NCBI GenBank assembly: GCA_964487555.1
Contig: CAZART010000143.1
Coordinates: 1 to 11,765 of the forward strand
Source of the DNA: CAZART01 sp964487555
Lineage (GTDB): Bacteria; Bacteroidota; Rhodothermia; Rhodothermales; VXPQ01
Reading direction: 5' to 3'
DNA: 11,765 bases
The notes beneath the pieces are model-generated. The model searched no databases and was not told where the DNA came from. It saw only the letters and a list, made by a program, of their open reading frames with translations. Numbering within the stretch: position 1 is the first letter of the stretch; the number at the start of each line of letters is the position of its first letter. This document shows, piece after piece, positions 1-6,078 of this stretch. The translations under genes were made by a program, and so were the position numbers.

Positions 1-200
1 AGCTCACGAATCACTTTGAGTCCGTCGGCACCCGGCATCTGATAATTGGTGAGGACAATGTCCGGCCGATGCGCTCTTGCGAGCGCGAGACCGCGTTCGC
101 CATTCGCGGAGGTTAGCGTACGAAACCCCTCCATCTCGAGATAAATCTGGAGGCCCTCGAGCAGGGTGCGGTCATCCTCGATGACTAGAATCGTCTTCAT
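1..200 (-). CDS. Response regulator receiver-domain protein, partial (3' end outside window), phosphoacceptor Asp replaced by Asn
   Basis: The reverse strand from ATG at 198-200 encodes 66 full codons beginning MKTILVIEDD and then runs off the left edge. This is the N-terminal half of a CheY-like receiver domain: the acidic pair D9/D10 follows the first hydrophobic strand, and the block around residues 48-60 (IVLTNYQMPGADG) matches the usual phosphorylation-site block. In that block position 52, normally the phosphorylated Asp, is Asn (codon AAT). Receivers of this family normally switch output by Asp phosphorylation from a histidine kinase. An Asn here suggests a phosphorylation-independent (pseudo-receiver) protein, which is inference. 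Any output domain lies outside the window, so its target is unknown. A strong ribosome binding site, GGAGGAG, lies about 6 nt before the ATG, unlike most genes here. It is read in the same direction as mreD, 171 bp downstream. Confidence 0.85.
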   Translation of the reverse strand, partial: MKTILVIEDDRTLLEGLQIYLEMEGFRTLTSANGERGLALARAHRPDIVLTNYQMPGADGLKVIRE

Positions 201-371
201 GGCATTCTCCTCCGCCGACCGGAGATCATATAGACGCGGGTACGAATGAGTCCGGGACGCGTTTCAGCGCTTCCTCGCACTTGCCGACTTCGTTTCCTCC
301 GCGTAACACGCCTGTTTGCAGCATGTCGATAGCTGTAGCGTTAATCGGTCTGGTGGCCAAATCGGCTGGTT
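201..371. other. Spacer between response regulator gene and mreD
   Basis: These 171 bp lie between the mreD stop and the response-regulator start. No convincing ORF or terminator hairpin is visible; the minus-strand open frame over 226-438 overlaps mreD and resembles no family I know. The 10-mer GTTTCAGCGC occurs twice, at 261-270 and 369-378 (the second spans the mreD stop), which may be chance. The spacer presumably holds the response-regulator promoter, but no clear consensus was found. Confidence 0.4.
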
Positions 372-842
372 TCAGCGCGTGTTGAAAAGCGACGCCAGTG
401 TTCCGACGGCCGCCGTGTAGAGCGCCGAACCGACCCACAGCGAGGTGATCAGAAACGAATTCCGCGTGCCCGCCTCAAGGGCGAGAAACAGAACCAGGAT
501 TCCATTGTGGAGCAGCGCAATGACGAGGCTGCCGACAAATGCCTGCTGCGGAAGGATGAGGAGCGTCTCGCGCTCGTTTGCAGGAAACAGGCCGACCAGA
601 AATCCGACGAGCGTCTTTACGAGCATATGGATCCCCCAGGTGTCGTGGATCAGATCCACGAGAAGACCCATCGTGAAGCCGGTCACGGCACCGGCGCTGC
701 GGCCGTTCCGAAGGCCCATCCACGCCACAAAGAGTAGCACGGCGTCAGGATAGGCGCCCCACAACGTCAATCGGTCGAGTACAAGCCACTGCGCGACGAA
801 AACGAGTACGCCGATCAGCGCTTGTCGGGCCAATGAGGACAT
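372..842 (-). CDS. mreD: Rod shape-determining protein MreD
   Basis: This 156-residue, highly hydrophobic protein fits MreD (PF04093) in length and layout. Hydrophobic segments are seen at about residues 5-25, 32-45, 51-66, 73-87, 102-122 and 130-152. The loop after the second segment, GLRNGRSAGAVTGFTMGLLVD at about 43-63, matches the family's typical pattern of a short basic turn followed by a Gly-rich helix ending in Asp. MreD is an inner-membrane partner of MreC, MreB and RodA in the elongasome, which directs lateral peptidoglycan synthesis in rod-shaped cells. It is usually encoded right after mreC. Here the gene upstream on the same strand is instead dacB (PBP4), 43 bp away, so the two are probably co-transcribed; no mreB or mreC is in the window. 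The ATG start has no visible Shine-Dalgarno sequence. The family call is fairly secure although MreD sequences are poorly conserved. Confidence 0.85.
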   Translation of the reverse strand: MSSLARQALIGVLVFVAQWLVLDRLTLWGAYPDAVLLFVAWMGLRNGRSAGAVTGFTMGLLVDLIHDTWGIHMLVKTLVGFLVGLFPANERETLLILPQQAFVGSLVIALLHNGILVLFLALEAGTRNSFLITSLWVGSALYTAAVGTLASLFNTR

Positions 843-885
843 GTAGGTGTGAGGGTGACTTCGAGACGTGAATGCAGCGAGGAAT

Positions 886-2343
886 CTACGAGCCTTGATC
901 CGCCGAAGCCAGTTCCATCACAATTCGGTCGATGGACTGGGTAATCCGGTAGGACGGTGACGTGAAGTTGTTCGCAATGACGGCGAAGGCGACGGTCCTA
1001 CCGTCCGGCATCGTGGTGTAGCCGCTGAGGGCTCGGACGAACTCTAGAGACCCCGTTTTTGCCCGCACCGGAATGTTGGCGAGCCGATATCGCAGGGTCG
1101 ACCGGGGCTCACCGCCGTTAGCGAGCGACGAAACAAAGGCATTACGCTCGGGGTGGCTGTACATGTAGCTGAGCAGCTTCACCATCGATTCGGGTGTGAC
1201 GAAGTTTTTCCGCGACAGGCCCGATCCATCTCGGATCGCGATCGCTTCGGTCGCTGCCCCCGCACGCGTGAGCAGCTCCTTGATCCGGCGTTCGCCGCCG
1301 GCGGCGGATCCGCCGGGAGCAAAGGTTCGAAAGACCTGTTCGGCGTAGAAATTATTGCTCCGCTTGTTGACGAGGTAAAGGATCGTAGAGAGAGGCGGCG
1401 ACAGGTGAACGAACAGGGGAGCATCCGTGCTGTATTCGTACTCGTCCAGCTCGTCGATGTCGAGGGCCTCGCGATGAACTTCAATGCCGGCGTCGTTTAG
1501 ATACCCCCGAAAGGTCTGGACGGCAAACGCTGTGGGATTGGTCACCGGGGTCACGATGGTGCCGGCGTAAGAGCGAGGAATGCTTCCGCGAAGCTCGATC
1601 GTCTCGCTCCCCAGATTTCGGTAGGCCGTCACCGATATTCCGCGCCGCCGGCCGGCGGTTGTCAAGTCATTGCGGATGCTCAGAAAGCCTTGGGGCCTTG
1701 TCTCAATCGTCGCCAGGTTGCCGGCGCTCGCCGCGGTGATCTTGACCTCTACGACATTGTCGAAGTAGGCGATGCCGTTCGTGCTGACGCCCAGATATCG
1801 GCTCGACTGCGTCGTCACGTAATCGACGTCCCAGCCCTCCGAGTAGGGGCGATCGTCGAATCGATTGTCGTCGCCGATGATGCGTCCGTCGATCCGCTTC
1901 ACGCCCATCTCTGCGAGCCGGCGCGCCCATCTTCGAAGGGGGTCTTCACCCGTTCCGAAGACACTACCGAAGGAAGGATCCCCTGTACCGTGGAGTACCA
2001 GATCGCCTTCCAGCACGTCACCCTCAACGCGACCGTCGAAATAGAGCGTCGTCCGGTACCGGTAATCCGAACCCAGCGCATCCAGGGCGGCGGCCGTGGT
2101 GAAGATCTTCTGATTCGAAGCAGGAATAAACGACTTGTCGGCGTGGTGACGGTAGAGAACCTCGCCGGTGCTCACGTCCTGGACGTAAATCCCCCAGAAG
2201 GCACGTGCCGCCCCGTCCTCCTGGATGATTTGATCGATCTTCGGTGCGAGAAAGCCATCGTCAGGAGTGCGTGCAGCAAATCCCACAACGATCAGGGCAA
2301 GGAGGATGGTCGCGAGGCGCGACGGCGTAGCTCGATGGGTCAC
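886..2343 (-). CDS. dacB: D-alanyl-D-alanine carboxypeptidase/endopeptidase (PBP4, peptidase family S13)
   Basis: This is a class-C low-molecular-weight penicillin-binding protein that removes terminal D-Ala or cuts 4-3 peptide cross-links in the periplasm. All three active-site motifs are present. Counted from the upstream TTG at 2424 they are SNQK (103-106, catalytic Ser and Lys), SNN (356-358, the SxN motif) and KTG (456-458). The family block DGSGLSRKN is at about 399-407. The long stretch between the first two motifs is typical of S13 enzymes. There is no ATG before the signal peptide. I chose the GTG at 2341-2343 because it gives a compact signal sequence: THRATPSR, then the hydrophobic LATILLALIVVGFAA. 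The other option, TTG at 2422-2424, gives 512 residues with a 27-residue N-terminal extension before that segment and leaves only 71 bp to the divergent DUF3098 start. The chosen start gives 485 residues. mreD follows 43 bp downstream, suggesting a cell-wall operon. Confidence 0.9.
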   Translation of the reverse strand: MTHRATPSRLATILLALIVVGFAARTPDDGFLAPKIDQIIQEDGAARAFWGIYVQDVSTGEVLYRHHADKSFIPASNQKIFTTAAALDALGSDYRYRTTLYFDGRVEGDVLEGDLVLHGTGDPSFGSVFGTGEDPLRRWARRLAEMGVKRIDGRIIGDDNRFDDRPYSEGWDVDYVTTQSSRYLGVSTNGIAYFDNVVEVKITAASAGNLATIETRPQGFLSIRNDLTTAGRRRGISVTAYRNLGSETIELRGSIPRSYAGTIVTPVTNPTAFAVQTFRGYLNDAGIEVHREALDIDELDEYEYSTDAPLFVHLSPPLSTILYLVNKRSNNFYAEQVFRTFAPGGSAAGGERRIKELLTRAGAATEAIAIRDGSGLSRKNFVTPESMVKLLSYMYSHPERNAFVSSLANGGEPRSTLRYRLANIPVRAKTGSLEFVRALSGYTTMPDGRTVAFAVIANNFTSPSYRITQSIDRIVMELASADQGS

Positions 2344-2495
2344 TACGGTGAGGGGCACTTCCAGGTGAGCAATGGCGGCGACAGGCGGAACCAGATTTCG
2401 TTGTTCGGGTTCGGTTTTATGCAAACTTGTTTACGCAATCTTGGGCGGATCTCTTCCGTCCGGCTTCTTTCCTACACAAACTTCACATCCCTGAC

Positions 2496-2765
2496 ATGGC
2501 GAAGAGCAGCGGACGCCGGCGCAAACCCAGAGCGCGCGATCAGCGGCGCAACGCCAAGCTGGTTTTCGGCCGCCGGAATTACGTGCTCCTGCTCATCGGC
2601 GTTGCCGTGATCGTGTTGGGTTACGTCATGATGAGGATGGAGAACCAAGTCGACGGCGTTATATCCCTCTACGTGGCGCCGATCCTCATTCTTGGTGGAT
2701 ACCTCGAGATCATCTACGCGATCATCGTATCGCCGGACAGCGAGTCCCGGGCCGCCACGACGTAA
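2496..2765 (+). CDS. DUF3098 family small membrane protein
   Basis: This 89-residue protein has a very basic N-terminus (residues 2-22, mostly Lys/Arg), the motif KLVFGRRNY (21-29), a first membrane segment at about 30-46, a short polar loop, and a second segment at about 57-78 containing APILILGGYLEIIYAI. That order matches DUF3098, a family of short two-helix proteins of unknown function that I know from Bacteroidota and relatives. I chose the ATG at 2496 because the reading frame upstream (back to 2427) encodes a non-homologous stretch that would leave no room for the promoter of the divergent dacB gene. No strong Shine-Dalgarno sequence precedes it. The basic N-terminus predicts a cytoplasmic location by the positive-inside rule. 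Function is unknown; in other genomes members may sit near cell-division or phosphatase genes, but nothing here tests that. Confidence 0.8.
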   Translation: MAKSSGRRRKPRARDQRRNAKLVFGRRNYVLLLIGVAVIVLGYVMMRMENQVDGVISLYVAPILILGGYLEIIYAIIVSPDSESRAATT

Positions 2766-2836
2766 CACGCGCACCGCACCACGCGCACCGCACCGCACGA
2801 ACCGCGCCACACCACGCGAACCGCACGCCGCGCACG
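2764..2836. repeat. T-free degenerate CACGCGCACCGCAC repeat in the convergent spacer
   Basis: The whole spacer between the convergent DUF3098 and namZ genes is built from C, A and G only on the plus strand; no T occurs in 2764-2836. A perfect 14-bp tandem duplication, CACGCGCACCGCAC, occupies 2766-2779 and 2780-2793, and degenerate versions follow, with CGAACCGC at 2799-2806 and 2817-2824. No hairpin with a T-run is seen, so this is not a conventional terminator. Confidence 0.75.
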
Positions 2837-2837
2837 T

Positions 2838-4259
2838 TCAATAGAGGAGATAGGTCTTCTGCCGCTCTCTGAATGCCGCCACTTCTGAAGTCCACGATTC
2901 GATGATCTCGGCCGCCGACGCACCGTTCTGCAACAGCTCGAGAAGACGGTTGGTGCCGGAAAGCCTTGCGAGGCCGTCGGGACGGCTTATGAAATTCTCA
3001 ATTCCCTGCCGCTGTGCCTGATGATAGAACGCGTGAAGTACGTGGATGCCTGTTCCTACGGGGCGATAGGCATTGTGGTCGCCGACAACGATCCGGATTC
3101 CCTGCAGCGATTCTCCTTTGAGTTTCGGATGCATGGACATGCCTTCGATGCTTCGAGGGGTAAATGTCGCAGCCTCGAAGCGGACGCCGGGCAGACCTCG
3201 GGCATTTAGCGTGTCGGCCAGCGCGTCGCCGTCAGCCCGGGGCGCACCTAGCAGCGTGAACGGCGTTTCCGTGCCGCGGCCTTCGCTGGCCGACGCGGCC
3301 TCGAAAAGAACGGTACCCGCATAGACGAGGGCCGTCTCGAAATCCGGAATATTCGGGCTGGGGGAGATCCACGGAAGACCGGTTTCCGGCCACAGCATGT
3401 CCCGCTCCCATCCCTCCATCGATATGACGTGCAGCTCGGTTGCGGAGACGCCCGACATCAGCGCTTCCCCCCGAATCATGGCCGCCAGCTCGCCGACCGT
3501 CATTCCATAGGCGGCGGGAATCGGATACTGACCGACGAACGATTCGTGTTCATCCTCAAGGACGAATCCCGATACGTAGTCACCCCCGAGCGGGTTGGGG
3601 CGATCGAGTACGTAAAAGGGAATGCCCTTCTCGGCAGCAGCCTGCATCGAAAGTCCGAGCGTGGAGATGTACGTGTAGAATCGAACGCCGACATCCTGGA
3701 TGTCGTAGACGAGCACGTCGACGTTGCGAAGCATCTCGGGCGTAGGCTTGCGCGTGTTCCCGTAGAGGCTGAAAATCGGTGCTCCCGTGGCGGCGTCGCG
3801 ACCGTCCTCAATTTTTTCCCCGGCATCGGCAGAGCCGCGGATGCCGTGTTCGGGCCCGAAGAGAGCCGTTACCTCGACCCCGGGGGCTCGATGCATGAGA
3901 TCGGCGAGATGCGCAGTGTCGACGCGCGCGGTGTGGTTGACGATAAGCCCGACGCGTTGGCCCTGTAACTCGGCGAACCCGTTGTCTGCAAAAAGCTGCG
4001 CGCCGACCTTTACCGAAGATGTTTCAGCGGAATCGACTGAGCTTCTTGCGTCAGAGACGTAGCGGCTCTGAGAGGCTTCACCGTTGCACGCGGCAAGGAT
4101 GACGGTGACGAACGCCAGGACGGCGGCTCTCCAGCAAAACGAGGCCGTCCCGTTGACGCGGAACGTCGTGGATATCGATCGTGCGCGGCCGGCGCGGAGA
4201 CTAGCTGTTGGCGACAATGACGTGCTCGGGAAAGTAGTAGTTTGATTCCAGTTTTCCAT
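2838..4259 (-). CDS. namZ: NamZ-like exo-beta-N-acetylmuramidase lipoprotein (DUF1343, GH171)
   Basis: The conserved blocks of DUF1343 are all visible. Numbered from the ATG at 4259, they are FGPEHGIRG (134-142), DIQDVGVRFYTY (186-197), DRPNPLGG (219-226), LPWISPSPNIP (295-305) and RGTETPF (328-334). The family is now known as NamZ (B. subtilis YbbC), which releases MurNAc from the non-reducing end of peptidoglycan fragments during wall recycling. A hydrophobic segment ending in the lipobox LAAC (Cys at 58) predicts a lipoprotein exported and anchored in a membrane. The start is unclear. Between the ndk stop and the lipobox there is no in-frame ATG, GTG or TTG, so translation must begin inside ndk, either at ATG 4259 (59-bp overlap, used here) or TTG 4217 (17-bp overlap, giving a more normal 43-residue signal peptide). 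Translational coupling to ndk is therefore likely. The protein has 473 residues from this start, close to family size once the leader is removed. Confidence 0.88.
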   Translation of the reverse strand: MENWNQTTTFPSTSLSPTASLRAGRARSISTTFRVNGTASFCWRAAVLAFVTVILAACNGEASQSRYVSDARSSVDSAETSSVKVGAQLFADNGFAELQGQRVGLIVNHTARVDTAHLADLMHRAPGVEVTALFGPEHGIRGSADAGEKIEDGRDAATGAPIFSLYGNTRKPTPEMLRNVDVLVYDIQDVGVRFYTYISTLGLSMQAAAEKGIPFYVLDRPNPLGGDYVSGFVLEDEHESFVGQYPIPAAYGMTVGELAAMIRGEALMSGVSATELHVISMEGWERDMLWPETGLPWISPSPNIPDFETALVYAGTVLFEAASASEGRGTETPFTLLGAPRADGDALADTLNARGLPGVRFEAATFTPRSIEGMSMHPKLKGESLQGIRIVVGDHNAYRPVGTGIHVLHAFYHQAQRQGIENFISRPDGLARLSGTNRLLELLQNGASAAEIIESWTSEVAAFRERQKTYLLY

Positions 4260-4623
4260 TCTCTTCGGAGTCAGATCCGTGGACGATGTTCTGGCCCTTG
4301 TTGTCCGCGAACTCGCGCCGGATCGTACCCTCCTCGGCCTCGGCCGGATCCGTGGCGCCAATCAGCTTACGAAAATCTGCGACGGCGTTTTTTTTCTCTA
4401 GAACGATCGGCACGCACGGTCCGCTAGACATGAACTCAGTCAATTCTTCGAAGAAGGGTCGGCCGCGGTGAACCGCGTAGAAGCCCTCGGCTTCTTCTTT
4501 CGTGAGTTTGACCATTTTTAATGCACGCACCTTAAATCCGGCCTCCTGAATGCGACGAACAACCTCGCCGATGAGGTTCTTTCTAACACAGTCGGGCTTG
4601 AGAATAGCGAGCGTACGTTCCAT
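4201..4623 (-). CDS. ndk: Nucleoside diphosphate kinase
   Basis: This 140-residue protein has the normal length for Ndk, which balances nucleoside triphosphate pools by passing phosphate from ATP to NDPs through a phospho-histidine. The catalytic His is H115 in NIVHGSDS. The other conserved active-site residues align with a constant offset: K9 (LKPD), Y49, R85, T91 (GATDP), R102 and N112. The sequence after H115 (EENGKLESNYYF) differs from the usual proteobacterial tail but keeps the length. The ATG at 4623 is clear, with only a weak AGAGAAG stretch before it. It is read after lipA (193-bp spacer) and overlaps the start region of namZ, so ndk and namZ are probably one transcript. Confidence 0.97.
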   Translation of the reverse strand: MERTLAILKPDCVRKNLIGEVVRRIQEAGFKVRALKMVKLTKEEAEGFYAVHRGRPFFEELTEFMSSGPCVPIVLEKKNAVADFRKLIGATDPAEAEEGTIRREFADNKGQNIVHGSDSEENGKLESNYYFPEHVIVANS

Positions 4624-4664
4624 GCTTCTCTATTGAAATCGTTTGGAGGGTCTATGAAAAATCC

Positions 4665-4758
4665 GGATGATCTATGCCTGATGGGTCGCGCCGATAATCG
4701 TCTGGATGATCAAACGGATGAATGATCTATTGGATGAATGATGTACTGGATGATGAGC
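4665..4758. repeat. Degenerate 16-bp GGATGAATGATCTATT tandem repeat 3' of lipA
   Basis: Two adjacent 16-bp units, GGATGAATGATCTATT at 4716-4731 and GGATGAATGATGTACT at 4732-4747, differ at two positions; a third, broken unit (GGATGATGAGC) follows at 4748-4758. Isolated GGATGATC-like copies occur at 4665 and 4704. The array fills the middle of the 193-bp lipA-ndk spacer, which also has to contain the ndk promoter if ndk is not read from lipA. Confidence 0.65.
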
Positions 4759-4816
4759 TCGCGCCGTGCACGTGCAGTACGCGATGGTAAGGAATACGCC
4801 TGCCGGGGATGGGTCG

Positions 4817-5800
4817 TCACACGTGTGTCTCGGCGTGATAGGAGGATCGCACGAGGGGTCCGCTCTCAACGTGCTCGATGCCGCGCGCCTCGCCCATCTC
4901 TTTGTACCAGCGAAAAACGTCAGGGTGGATGAACTCTTCGACGGGGAGATGCATTCGCGTCGGTTGCAGGTATTGCCCGATCGTCATCACGTCGACGCCC
5001 GTCGCTGCGAAGTCGCCCATCAGCTCGACGACTTCTTCTGCGGATTCCCCGAGGCCTACCATGATGCCGCTTTTCGTGCGGAGTCCCTGCTCCTTCGAGC
5101 GGCGGAGCACTTCAAGAGAGCGCTCGTAGTCGGCCTGCGGGCGCACGCGGCGATAAAGGCGCGGCACCGTTTCGACGTTGTGGTTGAGAATGTCGGGTCT
5201 CTCGTCGAGCACGATCTGCAGGGCATCCCAGATGCCGCGGAAATCGGGAATGAGCACTTCAACCGTACAGCCGGGCTGCGCCTCGCGAATCTGGCGGATG
5301 GTCTCGGCGAAGACCGGCGCGCCGCCGTCGACCCGCTCGTCCCGATTCACGCTCGTCACGACGGCGTGTTTGAGGCCCATCAGCTTCACGGCCTCGGCGA
5401 CGCGGCGCGGCTCGTCCCAGTCCAGTCCCTCGTCAGGGCGCCCGGTCATCACGGCACAGAATCCACATGAGCGTGTGCACACGTTCCCGAGGATCATGAA
5501 TGTCGCTGTGCCGGCGCTCCAGCATTCGCCCATATTGGGGCACCGAGCGCTCTGACAGACCGTATGGAGATCGTGCTCCTCGATGATGTTCGAAACGTTC
5601 TTAAACGTCCGTCCGTAGGGGAGCTTCACGCGGAGCCAATCCGGCCGCTGCCCCCGCACATTGGCGACTTGCGGTGATTCCACGACCGGAAGCTCGAACA
5701 GGCCGGGATCGCCGTCGCCGGAGGCCACCAGCGGCTCCTTCTTCACGCGCTTCAGCTGAACGTCGCCGGGCGCTTTCGGACGGGAATTCCTATCAGACAT
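4817..5800 (-). CDS. lipA: Lipoyl synthase (radical SAM)
   Basis: LipA inserts two sulfurs into protein-bound octanoyl groups to make the lipoyl cofactor of pyruvate and 2-oxoglutarate dehydrogenases and the glycine cleavage system. Both iron-sulfur clusters can be read from the sequence. The auxiliary cluster uses C82, C87 and C93 (CQSARCPNMGEC). The radical SAM cluster uses C108, C112 and C115 (CTRSCGFC). The C-terminal RSSY motif (318-321) supplies the serine ligand of the auxiliary cluster. Other family blocks are VTSVNRDE (148-155, an Asn where many have Asp), PDFRG (185-189) and NHNVETVPRLY (206-216). The 327-residue length exceeds the roughly 290-320 usual range because of a polar N-terminal extension of about 50 residues. 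ATG at 5800 has an AT-rich upstream region without a Shine-Dalgarno. No lipB is nearby. The gene is divergent from lat. Confidence 0.97.
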   Translation of the reverse strand: MSDRNSRPKAPGDVQLKRVKKEPLVASGDGDPGLFELPVVESPQVANVRGQRPDWLRVKLPYGRTFKNVSNIIEEHDLHTVCQSARCPNMGECWSAGTATFMILGNVCTRSCGFCAVMTGRPDEGLDWDEPRRVAEAVKLMGLKHAVVTSVNRDERVDGGAPVFAETIRQIREAQPGCTVEVLIPDFRGIWDALQIVLDERPDILNHNVETVPRLYRRVRPQADYERSLEVLRRSKEQGLRTKSGIMVGLGESAEEVVELMGDFAATGVDVMTIGQYLQPTRMHLPVEEFIHPDVFRWYKEMGEARGIEHVESGPLVRSSYHAETHV

Positions 5801-6078
5801 ACAGGAAAATTCGAATCAGATGAGCCGAGGAGGGACCATCCCCCATCAAGGCATGTGACAGTACGGGTGCGCTTTGAATCGGATCCCAGGAGGGTTAGTG
5901 GTTGCGGGTTCTGCGCGCTCGGCGTCGCCTCTTCTCAACAATTCGTGATGCATTCGCGAGAAGTGTGGGCGGAATTCGGTACTTTTGGAAGCGCTTCTGG
6001 AGGCGCGTCCCTGTCGCCGATCCGCAGTAGGAAGTGGGTCCCACAGAAATTATTCGAAGAAACAGATCTATTTGGAAT
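5801..6078. other. Divergent promoter spacer between lipA and lat
   Basis: These 278 bp separate the divergent starts of lipA and lat and must hold both promoters. No convincing small gene is present. Two short palindromes are visible: GAAGCGCTTC (5988-5997) and GTGGGTCCCAC (5-bp arms) at 6035-6045. The stretch before the lat ATG is AT-rich. No tandem repeat is seen, in contrast to the spacers at gene 3' ends. I could not assign -33/-7 or -35/-10 elements with confidence. Confidence 0.45.

Noticed and set aside
226..438. 70-residue minus-strand open frame after mreD
   Set aside because: Overlaps the mreD 3' end out of frame, no homology recognised and no start signal.
1690..2610. 306-residue plus-strand open frame overlapping dacB and DUF3098
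   Set aside because: Antisense to the S13 peptidase and out of frame with DUF3098; no family features.
3429..3968. 179-residue plus-strand open frame
   Set aside because: Antisense shadow of namZ with no family features.
4766..5470. 234-residue plus-strand open frame
   Set aside because: Antisense shadow of lipA, which carries all cluster cysteines.
6067..6074. TCTATTTG as a Bacteroidota -7 element for lat
   Set aside because: It is only 5 bp from the ATG and lacks a TTTG-like -33 element at the right distance.
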